From Erysipelotrichaceae bacterium (lineage in GTDB: Bacteria; Bacillota_I; Bacilli_A; Erysipelotrichales; Coprobacillaceae): DNA of 57,953 nt. A program made the position numbers and the translations under genes. Positions 9,439 to 19,437 of this stretch are shown one piece after another. Position 1 is the stretch's first letter. Each line of letters starts with the position of its first letter. Location of the stretch: NCBI GenBank assembly GCA_021201655.1, contig JAJQEL010000057.1, forward strand, positions 1-57,953, written 5' to 3'. The notes under the pieces are model-generated. The model saw nothing but the letters and a program-made list of their open reading frames with translations. It was not told the DNA's origin and did no database searches.

Positions 9439-10866
9439 TCAATTTATAGCCTTTGTCCAATGCTCATGGGCTGTCATTTGATTCATCTTTTTTATCACTT
9501 TTGCTTGAGAAGTATATATATCATAAACTATTTCTTTCTTCTTAATGGCATCAGTATTTATATTTTCTTTTAAAGAAGATGGTATATTATTCTTAGAGTA
9601 ATATTTTCCAAAATAATATAATTTATCTAACTTTCCTGCTTGACGGCTGATACTTGTTACAATAGCATTTGTCATTTTATGATGAATATGACCATATTCA
9701 TCATCTTTATTATGTGTGGTAATTTGATCCCATTCTTTATATCTAATCACAAAATCTAAATCGGCAGTAATATCCTCTTTATCGCTTGTCCAATTACTTC
9801 TTTCACCATTAACTTTATCAGGATAACACATGATAATGCCGTTAGCTCCTAATGCTTCTATAGCTTTATAAAATTCATTATTCCTCGTTTGGTTATCACC
9901 ATTAGTAATACATACAACAAACCAATTCCCTTCAGTCAAATGTCCTCCACCCCATAATGTTTCATCATCAGGATGTGCTACTATCATTAACTTTGTTGAT
10001 TCATCTATACCTGCTTTTTGTAATTTTTCAAAGGTTAATTCATTCCCTTGTGTAGGTTGTTCTTGCGTTGTTAAATTGATTTGTGTTGTAGCATTTTGAT
10101 CATTGGATATAATTGTCATTGTTGTACTTCCTACGTTTTTAGCTGTTATTAGACCATCCTCATCAATAGTTGCGATAGATCCATCTTCAATTGAATAATT
10201 TAGGGTAGTATCTGTGGCATTTATAGGATATAAATCATAAACAATTTGACTTGTTTGTCCAGGATTCAATGTTATATTATAACCACTTGTAATTGTTATA
10301 TTTGATACCTTGATAACTTCATCTAATACTTCTATATTTTTTACTGAATCAATCACATTATTGTGTTTCAATGATATTTTAACATTGCCACTTTTTATAC
10401 CTACCACAATACCATTTTCATCAATTGTCGCTATATTTTCATCACTTGAAAGCCATTGAACATCAGTTACATTCTCATTTGTAATAATATCAGTTGCGCT
10501 TAATGTTAAAGTTGAATTGACCTGTAATTGTTGTGGTGAAGAATCTATAACATATGGATGTTCTTTAATAACAATTTCAAACGTTTTATAAAGTAATGAT
10601 CTCTTAATATTAGCTTTCACTGTTGCTTTTCCAGCAGATAAGCCAGTAAACAAGCCGTTATTATCTACTGATACTAGATTATTTTGATTACAATGATATT
10701 CTAGTTGAGAATCCGCTTGATAAGTTTGTCCAATATAAATTTCAATATTATTGATTTTAGAATCATCTACTGTAACAAATAAAGATTTCATAAAATATAC
10801 TGTCATAAATCCAATAAAACAAATACAGCATATTTTTAAAAACATATTTATATTTTCCTTTTTCAT
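9439..10866 (-). CDS. PIG-L family deacetylase with Big2-type Ig-like domains
   Basis: This is a predicted membrane-anchored, extracellular zinc deacetylase of about 475 residues acting on N-acetylglucosamine-type sugars. A single hydrophobic segment at about 9-27 is followed by three bacterial Ig-like (Big2) repeats at about 35-280, seen as repeated endings such as SVDNNGLFTGLSAGKATV and ATIDENGIVVGIKSG. The C-terminal PIG-L domain has AHPDDE (297-302) and the second metal motif HxHH (393-396). The ATG at 10866 has AGAGG 6 nt upstream; the upstream in-frame extension lacks a site. Its substrate is unknown; peptidoglycan, wall glycan or host mucin glycans are all possible. Confidence 0.85.
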   Translation of the reverse strand: MKKENINMFLKICCICFIGFMTVYFMKSLFVTVDDSKINNIEIYIGQTYQADSQLEYHCNQNNLVSVDNNGLFTGLSAGKATVKANIKRSLLYKTFEIVIKEHPYVIDSSPQQLQVNSTLTLSATDIITNENVTDVQWLSSDENIATIDENGIVVGIKSGNVKISLKHNNVIDSVKNIEVLDEVIKVSNITITSGYNITLNPGQTSQIVYDLYPINATDTTLNYSIEDGSIATIDEDGLITAKNVGSTTMTIISNDQNATTQINLTTQEQPTQGNELTFEKLQKAGIDESTKLMIVAHPDDETLWGGGHLTEGNWFVVCITNGDNQTRNNEFYKAIEALGANGIIMCYPDKVNGERSNWTSDKEDITADLDFVIRYKEWDQITTHNKDDEYGHIHHKMTNAIVTSISRQAGKLDKLYYFGKYYSKNNIPSSLKENINTDAIKKKEIVYDIYTSQAKVIKKMNQMTAHEHWTKAIN

Positions 10867-11042
10867 ATTGTCCTCTTTTCTTACATACCTTATCATTATG
10901 ATGTGTAAGATTAATGAAAAAAATGTGTCAATAATAAGAAGTATCATACAAAAGCTCCTAATAATGGACATAAAATTCTTTACAAATTTTATCGATATGT
11001 TAAACTAGTGAAGTAAATTATAAATAAGGAGAAATAAAATAT

Positions 11043-12209
11043 ATGAGAATAACAGTGGCAGGAACAGGTTATGTGGGTCTAAGTATTGCAACATTACTAG
11101 CTCAACATAATGAAGTTGTCGCAATTGATATTATTAAAGAAAAAGTTGATATGATCAATAATCATATTTCACCTATTAAAGATGCAGAAATCGAAGATTT
11201 CTTAACTAATAAAAATTTAAACCTGAAAGCAACTCTAGATTCAAAAGAAGCTTATAGTGATTCTGAATATATTGTAATAGCTGCACCTACAAACTACGAT
11301 GATGAAACCAACAGCTTCGATACAAGTGCTGTAGAAGATGTTATTAAAGAAGCGTTTAAATACAATAGTCATGCGACTATTGTCATTAAATCAACCATTC
11401 CAGTAGGTTATACAAAACAGGTTAATGAAATGTTTGATACCGATAGGATTATCTTTTCACCAGAGTTTCTACGAGAAGGTAAGGCTTTATATGATAACTT
11501 ATACCCTTCTAGAATAGTTGTTGGAGAAAAGAGTGACAGAGCACAAGTATTCGCTAATCTATTAAAAGAAGGTGCTTACAAAGAAAATATCAGCGTTCTA
11601 TTTACACATTCTACTGAAGCCGAAGCTATCAAATTATTTGCGAATACCTATCTGGCATTAAGAGTTTCATACTTCAATGAATTAGATACATATTGTGAAA
11701 TTAAAGGTTTAAATACCAAAGAAATTATTGAAGGTATTGGATTAGATCCGAGAATTGGTACACATTACAATAACCCATCATTTGGTTATGGAGGATATTG
11801 TTTACCAAAAGATACAAAGCAATTAAAAGCAAACTATCAAAATGTTCCTGAAAACCTTATTTCAGCAATTGTATCAAGTAATAAGACAAGAAAAGAACAT
11901 ATAGCACATATGATTATCAATAAGAATCCTGATGTTGTAGGAATCTATAGATTAACCATGAAATCAGGATCAGATAACTTTAGAGCAAGTGCGATTCAGG
12001 ATGTAATGAAAGCCTTAAGAGCTGAAGGTATTGAAGTCGTTATTTATGAACCAACATTAAAGGAAGATAGATTTATGAAATATAAAGTCATTCATGATTT
12101 TGATGAATTCAAACAAATGAGTGATGTTATTGTTGTTAATCGTTTAGATGGCGAACTTGAAGACGTTAAAGAAAAAATCTATACAAGAGATTTATATGAA
12201 AGAGATTAA
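11043..12209 (+). CDS. ugd: UDP-glucose 6-dehydrogenase
   Basis: This enzyme oxidises UDP-glucose (or a related UDP-sugar) twice with NAD+ to the uronic acid, supplying UDP-glucuronate for surface polysaccharide. It has the Rossmann motif GTGYVG (7-12), the central EFLREGKA and the catalytic cysteine C253 in GGYCLPKDT. The 388-residue length fits the short bacterial Ugd group. It is alone on the plus strand, divergent from the PIG-L deacetylase, and ends in a strong terminator. GDP-mannose dehydrogenase belongs to the same superfamily, but the compact size and motif spacing favour Ugd. Confidence 0.93.
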   Translation: MRITVAGTGYVGLSIATLLAQHNEVVAIDIIKEKVDMINNHISPIKDAEIEDFLTNKNLNLKATLDSKEAYSDSEYIVIAAPTNYDDETNSFDTSAVEDVIKEAFKYNSHATIVIKSTIPVGYTKQVNEMFDTDRIIFSPEFLREGKALYDNLYPSRIVVGEKSDRAQVFANLLKEGAYKENISVLFTHSTEAEAIKLFANTYLALRVSYFNELDTYCEIKGLNTKEIIEGIGLDPRIGTHYNNPSFGYGGYCLPKDTKQLKANYQNVPENLISAIVSSNKTRKEHIAHMIINKNPDVVGIYRLTMKSGSDNFRASAIQDVMKALRAEGIEVVIYEPTLKEDRFMKYKVIHDFDEFKQMSDVIVVNRLDGELEDVKEKIYTRDLYERD

Positions 12210-12237
12210 AACTGGTTTTTTGAACCAGTTTTTTATA
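12207..12237 (+). terminator. Terminator of ugd
   Basis: AACTGGTT and AACCAGTT pair around a short T-rich loop and are followed by TTTTTT, immediately after the ugd stop codon. Confidence 0.9.
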
Positions 12238-12243
12238 AAATTC

Positions 12244-12271
12244 TGTTAATTTTATAAAAGTTATGTATAAT
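12244..12271 (+). promoter_or_regulatory. Predicted promoter of tkt
   Basis: A perfect -10 TATAAT lies at 12266-12271, with a weak -35 (TGTTAA, 12244-12249) 16 bp upstream, between the ugd terminator and the tkt ribosome binding site. Confidence 0.55.
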
Positions 12272-12301
12272 ATAGGCGAAAGTTATTCTAGGAGGAGAAA
12301 A

Positions 12302-14275
12302 ATGAATCAATCAGAGTTATCAATTGCAACTATTAGATCTTTGGGTATTGATATGATTAATAAGGCTAAGTCAGGGCATCCAGGTATGGTATTAGGTTCT
12401 GCCCCAGCTTTATATACTTTATTTATGAAAGAATTAAAAGTGAATCCAAAGGATTCATCTTGGTTTAATCGTGATCGTTTTGTATTAGCTAGTGGTCATG
12501 CATCTGCATTATTATATAGTTTACTTCATTTATCAGGTTATGATTTATCTATGGATGATTTAAAACAATTTAGACAATGGGATAGTAAAACACCAGGGCA
12601 TCCTGAATATGAAGTAACAGATGGCGTTGATGCTTCAAGTGGACCTTTAGGTCAAGGTATTCCTACTGCTGTAGGAATGGCTATAGCTGAAAGATTTTTA
12701 GCTGAGAAATACAATCAAGAAGGATATGATATTATAGATCATTATACATATGCTTTATGTGGTGATGGTGATATGGAAGAAGGTGTGACTTATGAAGGTG
12801 CATCTTTAGCAGGACATTTGGGTTTAGGTAAATTAATTGTTTTATATGATTCTAATCATGTCACATTAGATGGACCTATTGATCTAGCTTTTAGTGAAAA
12901 TGTTAAAAAAAGATTTAAAGCATTTCATTGGCAGGTTATTAAGGTTGATGATGGTAATGATACAGAAGCTATACTAAAAGCTATTAAGAAAGCTAAGAAG
13001 AAAACAAATAAGCCTTCACTTATTATTATTGATACAGTAATAGGCTATGGATCAGCTCATCAAGGTACAAGTGCTGTGCATGGTGCGCCATTAGGCATCG
13101 AGGATGGTAAATATGCTAAATTATCATATGGTTTTGATCATGATGATTTCTTTGTCCCTGATGAAGTCTATGATGATTTTAATGAGAGTATTGTTAAAAG
13201 AGGCAAGAAGAAATATAAAAAGTGGAACAAATTATTTGATCAATATCAACAGGAATATCCTGAATTAGCTAATGAGCTATTATCAGCTATTAATGAAGAA
13301 TATAGTTTAGATTATGATGAATTCATAAAAGAATATTCATTTGATTTAAACGAAGCAACACGTGCAACAAGTGAAAAACTTATTAACCTTATTGCCTCAC
13401 AAAATCCAACATTTGTATCAGGTACTGCTGATTTATCCACTTCTACAAAGACTGTTATCAAAGATGGTGGAACATTTAGTAAAGACAACTATTCTGGACG
13501 TAATCTTTATTTTGGTATTAGAGAATTTGCAATGGTATGTATTATGAATGGTATCACTTTACATAAAGGTATGAAGATATCTTCAGGTGGATTCTTTGTA
13601 TTTAGTGATTATTTCAAACCAGCACTTCGTATGTCATGCTTGATGAAATTACCAATTATTATTCCATTATCTCATGATTCTATAGCTGTTGGTGAAGACG
13701 GCCCAACACATCAACCTATTGAACAATTATCAATGCTAAGATCAATGGTTGATATTCAAGTATTAAGACCTGCAGATGCTTATGAAATGTGTGCATCATG
13801 GAAGATAGCTATCGAGACAAAAGATAAACCTACTATTTTAGTTTTAACTAGGCAAGGTGTTGAAAATATAACACATGCAACTTATGAAGATGTTTGTCAT
13901 GGCGCTTATATTGTTTCAAAAGAAAATGAAAGATTAGATGGTATCTTAATAGCTACAGGTACTGAAGTTTCTTTAGCTATTAAAGCCCAACAAGAATTAT
14001 TACAACAAGGACATGATGTTAGAGTTGTTTCTATGCCTTCTATGGAATTGTTTGATCAACAAAGTGATGAATATAAAGAAAGTATTTTACCAAGTAGTAT
14101 GAAAAAACGTTTAGGTATTGAAATGGCTACTAGTTTTGGTTGGCAAAAATATGTTGGTTTAGATGGTAAGATGCTATCTATTAATAAATTTGGTAAGAGT
14201 GCTCCTGCCAATGTTGTTATAGAAAAATATGGTTTTACAGTGGAAAATGTTGTAAAAACATATATGGAAATGTAA
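12302..14275 (+). CDS. tkt: Transketolase
   Basis: Transketolase is a thiamine diphosphate enzyme that moves two-carbon ketol units between sugar phosphates in the non-oxidative pentose phosphate pathway. Visible motifs are KAKSGHPGM near the N-terminus, LASGHASALLY, GPLGQGI, the cofactor motif GDGDMEEG and, in the pyrimidine domain, FGIREFAM with catalytic glutamate. The 657-residue length is typical. I chose the ATG at 12302 because AGGAGG precedes it by about 7 nt; an upstream in-frame ATG gives a non-conserved leader. It is monocistronic, bounded by terminators on both sides. Confidence 0.97.
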   Translation: MNQSELSIATIRSLGIDMINKAKSGHPGMVLGSAPALYTLFMKELKVNPKDSSWFNRDRFVLASGHASALLYSLLHLSGYDLSMDDLKQFRQWDSKTPGHPEYEVTDGVDASSGPLGQGIPTAVGMAIAERFLAEKYNQEGYDIIDHYTYALCGDGDMEEGVTYEGASLAGHLGLGKLIVLYDSNHVTLDGPIDLAFSENVKKRFKAFHWQVIKVDDGNDTEAILKAIKKAKKKTNKPSLIIIDTVIGYGSAHQGTSAVHGAPLGIEDGKYAKLSYGFDHDDFFVPDEVYDDFNESIVKRGKKKYKKWNKLFDQYQQEYPELANELLSAINEEYSLDYDEFIKEYSFDLNEATRATSEKLINLIASQNPTFVSGTADLSTSTKTVIKDGGTFSKDNYSGRNLYFGIREFAMVCIMNGITLHKGMKISSGGFFVFSDYFKPALRMSCLMKLPIIIPLSHDSIAVGEDGPTHQPIEQLSMLRSMVDIQVLRPADAYEMCASWKIAIETKDKPTILVLTRQGVENITHATYEDVCHGAYIVSKENERLDGILIATGTEVSLAIKAQQELLQQGHDVRVVSMPSMELFDQQSDEYKESILPSSMKKRLGIEMATSFGWQKYVGLDGKMLSINKFGKSAPANVVIEKYGFTVENVVKTYMEM

Positions 14276-14303
14276 AAAGGATAATTCGATTATCCTTTTT
14301 CAT
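14275..14303. terminator. Bidirectional terminator between tkt and the small membrane protein
   Basis: AAAAGGATAAT and ATTATCCTTTT pair around TCG, with A and T runs on either side, so it can stop both converging transcripts. It overlaps the last codons of the minus-strand gene. Confidence 0.88.
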
Positions 14304-14667
14304 TTGGTCCCAATTCAATCAAATCGCCTTGGAGCATTATCCAGGGAATGTAACATAATAGTACTACATATACAATATCAGTAAAATCATGATTGTTAAG
14401 TGCTATACATATACAATAATATAAACCAACACAAGCTAAAGCAAGAATAAATGTAATAGCTTTTTCTTTTTGAGTGAATATATTCATAACAAATTCCAAT
14501 ACATTTTTAGTTTTTCCATTGATATATGATATCAGATATGTTAACAATATTGGAAATAAGATTATTAATACCATCATATTTTGTGTAAAGATCTTTATAA
14601 ATAACTGATCAATAACAAATATACAACCTATAATAACAATAATTTCCATATAAAATTTATTTTTCAT
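14290..14667 (-). CDS. Small integral membrane protein of unknown function
   Basis: I do not recognise this 125-residue protein. It has about four hydrophobic segments (roughly 7-25, 29-48, 68-89 and 97-113) with a short polar C-terminal tail ending NEKG. AAAGGAG lies just before the ATG, so it is probably expressed. It converges on tkt and is followed upstream by the arylsulfotransferase gene on the same strand but behind that gene's terminator, so it is likely a single-gene unit. No function can be proposed. Confidence 0.65.
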   Translation of the reverse strand: MKNKFYMEIIVIIGCIFVIDQLFIKIFTQNMMVLIILFPILLTYLISYINGKTKNVLEFVMNIFTQKEKAITFILALACVGLYYCICIALNNHDFTDIVYVVLLCYIPWIMLQGDLIELGPNEKG

Positions 14668-14754
14668 ATGCCTCTCCTTTTACATTTAAAGTATATCAGT
14701 TATATATTTATGCAACTATCAAGAGATTGTTAAAAAAAAATAAAATATATGAAT

Positions 14755-14794
14755 TAAAAAATCCCTTCTAAAATTAAAGAAGAGATTTTTTAAT
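14755..14794 (-). terminator. Terminator of the arylsulfotransferase gene
   Basis: AAATCTCTTCT pairs with AGAAGGGATTT (one G-U pair) on the minus strand, followed by TTTTTT, about 20 bp after the stop codon. Confidence 0.8.
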
Positions 14795-14811
14795 AATTGT
14801 TATTTTATGAA

Positions 14812-16458
14812 TTATTTAAACCAGAAGTCTGAATAATCATATTTGAAAACTCGATACCACCATTGATCGCCGCTACCATTAAGAGACTGAATTAATTCAC
14901 CATCACTATCATATTCTGCAGCCACAAATGCAAAACCACTATCTGTCATGATATTTCCATTATCAAAAAGCTGATATGAACTAACATAAGCTGAATAAGC
15001 AACTGGTAATGAATAAGTTAATTCAAAAGTACCTTCGTTTTCATCAATGAGATAAACATAGACATATGACTCAGCATCGTCTTCTTGAACATTTGAATAT
15101 GTTCCATAATAATTATCGTCTTCACTATAATCATATCCTCTACTACTACATTTAGTAAAGTTATTGTTGAACATATATAAATAATACTGACCATCTTCAA
15201 GACTATCATCTTTTACGACCTGTACACAATGCTGTCCAGCTTGAAGTGAAAATTCATCAACTTGTTCAAGAAGAAGATCTTCGTAACCTGTACCTTCCCA
15301 GAAATTATCAGAACCAATAGTCCAGGCAACTGATGGATCATCAAAGATATTATCAACACGTATAATCGTAGAAGTTTCTCTTGCACTTAAAATAAGCGAA
15401 TTATCATCAACAAGAGATAACGTATTAAGATGCATCCAATCAAGCGTATCATCTTCTGGATATTCCAGTGTTGCTAGATAATCACCAAATAAATCTTTTA
15501 AATCAACAATCTTAGTAACTTCTCCTGTATCAAGATCTAAGCTTAAAACTAAATCTTCCTCAGTATCAGCACCATATTCTGTGCCAAGAAGTAATACATT
15601 TCCATCACTATCAAAAATATAATCATGATGTAATCTATAATCACCCAAATCATAAACTTCTGCAATACGTCCAGTGGTATCCATGCCTACCAAATACTGT
15701 GCGGAAGCAGAATAATACATAATTCCATCTTCAAAAATAAGTCTATGAGCTCGATAGCTTATAACAGGAATTTCACTACGACAAGTGCCATCATTATCAT
15801 AAATATAAATATATCTATAAGCTGCATTTGCATCAGCACCTTCGTCCATATCCTGGTCATTTCCAAGCACAGTATATAATCCATCGCCTACTTCTTGTGT
15901 GCTGGTGCCTTCTGTTATATCAAGTTGGATATACTCATCTTGATTATATATTTCTGGAGCATCATATGTCCATTGTGTACTTTCAGTATTACCATCTTCA
16001 TCAGTTGCCGTAAGGGTTACAGTATTGGTACATCCACCAACCAGACCTATAAGCTGATACTCGTGTTCAGTAGTATATCCACCAGCTGTTGTATAACTAA
16101 AATCACTATAACCATCAGTTGTTATAGTGTAAGATATTTCAACAGATGTATCAGTATTGAAATAAACATAGAGACTTGTAGTGTTAGTACAGTAAGGATT
16201 AGCAATAATAAGAGGCGAAGCAAAAATATAATCTGTACTCTTGAGATCTTCTATTTGATTATAAATATCATCTTGAAATTCCGTCGTATAGATTGTTTTT
16301 ACGTTTGTTTCATCACTTAAAGTAAGAATTTTAGCATCTTCAATCAAATTAGTAACATCATTACTTTGATTGTCCTCTGTATTTGATGAGCAACCACACA
16401 ATACAAGACTCAAAACCAAAATTGCAAATAATGATTTTCTAAAAACATTAACTTTCAT
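14812..16458 (-). CDS. Arylsulfate sulfotransferase lipoprotein
   Basis: ASST enzymes move a sulfate group from one phenolic sulfate ester to another phenol without PAPS. This 548-residue protein begins with a lipoprotein signal peptide ending LCGC, with lipidated Cys at 23, so it should sit on the outer face of the membrane. A beta-sandwich N-terminal domain (about 60-170) precedes a six-blade propeller. All four catalytic positions of the family appear: HHD (277-279), DWMHLN (340-345), the arginine in SARETSTII (R360) and QH (409-410). It is a single gene with its own promoter and terminator. No dsb-type partner genes are nearby, unlike the enterobacterial locus. Confidence 0.88.
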   Translation of the reverse strand: MKVNVFRKSLFAILVLSLVLCGCSSNTEDNQSNDVTNLIEDAKILTLSDETNVKTIYTTEFQDDIYNQIEDLKSTDYIFASPLIIANPYCTNTTSLYVYFNTDTSVEISYTITTDGYSDFSYTTAGGYTTEHEYQLIGLVGGCTNTVTLTATDEDGNTESTQWTYDAPEIYNQDEYIQLDITEGTSTQEVGDGLYTVLGNDQDMDEGADANAAYRYIYIYDNDGTCRSEIPVISYRAHRLIFEDGIMYYSASAQYLVGMDTTGRIAEVYDLGDYRLHHDYIFDSDGNVLLLGTEYGADTEEDLVLSLDLDTGEVTKIVDLKDLFGDYLATLEYPEDDTLDWMHLNTLSLVDDNSLILSARETSTIIRVDNIFDDPSVAWTIGSDNFWEGTGYEDLLLEQVDEFSLQAGQHCVQVVKDDSLEDGQYYLYMFNNNFTKCSSRGYDYSEDDNYYGTYSNVQEDDAESYVYVYLIDENEGTFELTYSLPVAYSAYVSSYQLFDNGNIMTDSGFAFVAAEYDSDGELIQSLNGSGDQWWYRVFKYDYSDFWFK

Positions 16459-16493
16459 ATTATCTTCCTTTCATAGAATTTAGTAATATAATT

Positions 16494-16522
16494 AGTATAA
16501 ATGACATTAAAATCTAAAACAA
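16494..16522 (-). promoter_or_regulatory. Predicted promoter of the arylsulfotransferase gene
   Basis: Minus-strand -35 TTGTTT (16517-16522) and -10 TATACT (16494-16499) with a 17-bp spacer, about 35 bp before the start codon. Confidence 0.55.
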
Positions 16523-16608
16523 TCTATCACGCAGAAATAACAATATTATAGTTTTTTGCCCATAATTGACACAATTTACAACAATAATATAAAATTTATC
16601 ATAAATAA

Positions 16609-16645
16609 AAAAAGTATGAAATATTCCATCATATTTCATACTTTC
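16609..16645 (-). terminator. Strong terminator of pyrFE
   Basis: A perfect 14-bp stem (AAAGTATGAAATAT with its complement) around a 6-nt loop, followed on the minus strand by seven T. It begins just after the pyrE stop codon. Confidence 0.93.
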
Positions 16646-16652
16646 AATATCT

Positions 16653-17282
16653 CTATTTTTCCATCCAAGATTGATCATTTGGATCTTTCTTCCAGGCTTT
16701 TAATTTTTCTAAATCATTACTTTCAATATAATTATTTTCAATAGCAACTTCAATAAGTTCATCATAGTTTGTTAAAGTATGGAATGTACAATCCTTATTA
16801 TTGAAGTTAACTGTTGCTTTAGGTAAGTTATATGTAAATATTGCAACCATACCAATAACATCACAACCAGCCTCTCTTAAAGCATCCACACACTCCAATG
16901 AAGATCCTCCTGTAGAAATCAAATCTTCTACTACAACAACCTTCATACCTTCCTTAACAATACCTTCAATACGATTATTACGTCCATGAGACTTAGCTCC
17001 GCCACGTACATAACCCATTGGCAAATCAAGTATATCAGCTGCTAAAGCAGCATGAGCAATACCTGCAGTAGCTGTACCCATTAAACATTCTGTTTCAGGA
17101 TATTCTTCTTTTATTAATTTAGCTAATCCTTGTTCAATATCATTTCTTACACTTGGATAAGATAATGTTAGACGATTATCACAATAAATAGGTGACTTAA
17201 TGCCACTAGCCCAAGTAAATGGATCATTCGGTCTTAAAAAGACTGCTTTAATATCTAATAAATCTTTTGCGATTGTTTTCAT
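16653..17282 (-). CDS. pyrE: Orotate phosphoribosyltransferase
   Basis: PyrE joins orotate to PRPP to form orotidine 5'-phosphate in pyrimidine synthesis. The PRPP-binding motif [14 protein letters not shown] is clear at about 120-133, and [11 protein letters not shown] is the family's catalytic loop. The 209-residue length is normal. It overlaps pyrF by 4 bp, so the last two steps of UMP synthesis are co-translated. The other pyr genes are not in the window, and I see no PyrR-type leader upstream of pyrF. Confidence 0.97.
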   Translation of the reverse strand: MKTIAKDLLDIKAVFLRPNDPFTWASGIKSPIYCDNRLTLSYPSVRNDIEQGLAKLIKEEYPETECLMGTATAGIAHAALAADILDLPMGYVRGGAKSHGRNNRIEGIVKEGMKVVVVEDLISTGGSSLECVDALREAGCDVIGMVAIFTYNLPKATVNFNNKDCTFHTLTNYDELIEVAIENNYIESNDLEKLKAWKKDPNDQSWMEK

Positions 17283-17995
17283 TTATATTCTCCTTGAAAT
17301 TGTCTATAAACTTCTTTATATGTTTCTACTGGATTACTAGCTCTAGTAATCGTTCTACCTACAACAATATAATCAGATGTTAAATCTTTTGCCATAGCTG
17401 GTGTTGTCACACGTTTTTGATCATTCACACTATCACTTGCTAAACGAATGCCTGGTGTCACAGTCAAAAAATCCTTACCAACATTTTCATGAATAATAAT
17501 AGATTCTAATGGTGAGCAAACCACACCATCTAAACCAGCTTCTTTCGCATTTTGGGCCCATTGTAAAACAACATCAGATAATTCTTCATGAATGAGTAAT
17601 TCATCATCCAAAACTTCCTGATCTAAAGAAGTTAAGCATGTTACTGCAATACATAAAGGTCTTTTATCTCCTTTGCATCCTTCATTTAAACCTTCAATAG
17701 CTGCTTTCATCATGGCAATACTACCTGATGCATGTACATTAACCATATCAACATCTAATTTAGCCAATTGTTTCATAGCACTTTTAACTGTATTAGGAAT
17801 ATCATGTAACTTTAAATCTAAAAATATTTTATGGCCTCTTTCTTTTATCAACTTAATCATTTCTATACCTTCACCATAAAATAATTCCATTCCTACTTTA
17901 ACGAATAGTTTTTCATCACCGAATTTGTCCAAAAATTCTAATACTTCATCTTTTGTCTGAAAATCTAATGCAATACATATTCGACTATCGCTCAT
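17279..17995 (-). CDS. pyrF: Orotidine 5'-phosphate decarboxylase
   Basis: PyrF removes CO2 from orotidine 5'-phosphate to give UMP. The catalytic charge network is visible in [11 protein letters not shown] (about 60-70), with the C-terminal phosphate-binding VTPGIRL and [11 protein letters not shown]. At 238 residues it belongs to the short (B. subtilis-type) group. It is the first gene of the pyrF-pyrE pair. Confidence 0.97.
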   Translation of the reverse strand: MSDSRICIALDFQTKDEVLEFLDKFGDEKLFVKVGMELFYGEGIEMIKLIKERGHKIFLDLKLHDIPNTVKSAMKQLAKLDVDMVNVHASGSIAMMKAAIEGLNEGCKGDKRPLCIAVTCLTSLDQEVLDDELLIHEELSDVVLQWAQNAKEAGLDGVVCSPLESIIIHENVGKDFLTVTPGIRLASDSVNDQKRVTTPAMAKDLTSDYIVVGRTITRASNPVETYKEVYRQFQGEYK

Positions 17996-18343
17996 ATTTA
18001 TCCTCCAATATAATTTGTTAAATTATAGCATAATATCTAAAAAATGCAATCACTATAAAAGTGAATCTTCAATTATATAACCTTACAAAATAATGTATAT
18101 AAAAATATAAATGAATAACAAATACATAATAATTTAAAAGTAACGAGAATATAAATAAACACAATTAATTTAAAGTGAATTACCAGCCATTTAAAAATTA
18201 ATTATCGATGTAGAACGACAGATGAAAATGATTTATAAAACATGTTTAAAAAATCATCAAATAATTTGTCTAATTATTTGATACAAATTTATCCCATTAT
18301 TAATAATGATAAACTTATACATTAAAGGGGTAAGGATATTGTA
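17996..18343. other. AT-rich intergenic region between pyrF and the acyltransferase gene
   Basis: This 348-bp divergent region holds no gene that I can support. Its main feature is the perfect 11-bp inverted repeat at 18256-18282. It should also hold the pyrF promoter on the minus strand and the acyltransferase promoter on the plus strand. Confidence 0.6.
18256..18282. promoter_or_regulatory. Perfect inverted repeat upstream of the acyltransferase
   Basis: ATCAAATAATT and AATTATTTGAT flank a 5-bp spacer (TGTCT), ending 61 bp before the start codon. No T tract follows, so it is more like an operator than a terminator. No cognate regulator is apparent. Confidence 0.45.
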
Positions 18344-19396
18344 ATGATTAAATATTTAAAACTGTTAAACGATAATTCACAAGAAGATAGAATACATTAT
18401 ATTGATATAACAAGAACATTTGCGATATTTTTCATAGTGCTTGTACATGCATTAGGTTATTGCGAACATTGTGATATCATATTAAAACTTATAGCAAGTT
18501 TTGATGTACCTTTGTTTTTCATCATTTCAGGATTTGTCTACCAGTATAAAAGTGATATTGACATTTTTAACTATATTAAAAAGAAGTTTAAACGCATCAT
18601 GATTCCATATTTTGTATGGGTTTTTCTTTTTTTGATACCTTACGTTATATTTGCTGATTTTGTAGGTCCTATCTTACATAAGAATTATGATATCAATGTT
18701 GTTAAATCAATAATGGATATTTTTTTTGGTGTTGGATATAAAAACGCATTAAAACAAAATACACCATTGTGGATATTACCAGCTTTGTTTACTATGTCTA
18801 TATTATGTTATATAATAATAAAATATCTTAATGAGCATCTCAAAAGCAAAACTTTCATTTTACCAGCAATAATACTGGTAGGTTATGTTTCGACTTATAT
18901 GCCTGTTATTTTACCTTGGGGAATAAATACAGCTTTAAACTTAGGAATGTTTTTTATATTTGGTTATTATTTAAGAAATTATTTGCCGTCATTGTTAAAC
19001 AACAATAATATATTTTATCTGATACTATTAATTATTGGTCTAATATCTATGTATTTTAATCCTCAAAGAATATCTTATAAAGAATATAATTACGGTATAT
19101 TTATACTGGCTATACTATCAGGATTGTCATTTTCATTATTAATCATAAATATATCAAAACTAATCAATACTAACATTGTTTTAGAATATATAGGTAAAAA
19201 TACGATGGGTATACTCATCTTTCATAAAGTTTTTGTTCTCGTATTTCAAATATGTTTAATGCCTTATTTTAATAACTTTAATACAATGATAGAACTTTTA
19301 ATAAGCGTAATAGTTGCATTAATAGCTATTATCCTTTCTCTTATATTTACTGAAATAACACGTAAAATTTGTCCAACTTTGATTGGCGAAAAATAA
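18344..19396 (+). CDS. Membrane acyltransferase (acyltransferase 3 family)
   Basis: This 350-residue protein has about ten membrane segments and belongs to the family that O-acetylates or otherwise acylates surface sugars using a cytoplasmic acyl donor. The start has the family pattern YIDITRTFAIFFIVLVHALGY with conserved arginine and the putative catalytic histidine (about residues 16-36), then FDVPLFFIISGFVY and KKKFKRIMIPYFVW. It lacks the extracellular SGNH domain of OatA-type enzymes, so it is the short form. It stands alone on the plus strand; with the glf, ugd and PIG-L genes nearby it may decorate an exported glycan. The ATG has AAGGA upstream. Confidence 0.85.
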   Translation: MIKYLKLLNDNSQEDRIHYIDITRTFAIFFIVLVHALGYCEHCDIILKLIASFDVPLFFIISGFVYQYKSDIDIFNYIKKKFKRIMIPYFVWVFLFLIPYVIFADFVGPILHKNYDINVVKSIMDIFFGVGYKNALKQNTPLWILPALFTMSILCYIIIKYLNEHLKSKTFILPAIILVGYVSTYMPVILPWGINTALNLGMFFIFGYYLRNYLPSLLNNNNIFYLILLIIGLISMYFNPQRISYKEYNYGIFILAILSGLSFSLLIINISKLINTNIVLEYIGKNTMGILIFHKVFVLVFQICLMPYFNNFNTMIELLISVIVALIAIILSLIFTEITRKICPTLIGEK

Positions 19397-19437
19397 AAAT
19401 AAATATCACATCTTCATACTGTCTCTATAAACAATAC

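Noticed and set aside
15895-16320. 141-codon open frame on the plus strand
   Set aside because: It lies fully opposite the arylsulfotransferase gene, whose motifs are intact, and its product is low-complexity; it is a shadow.
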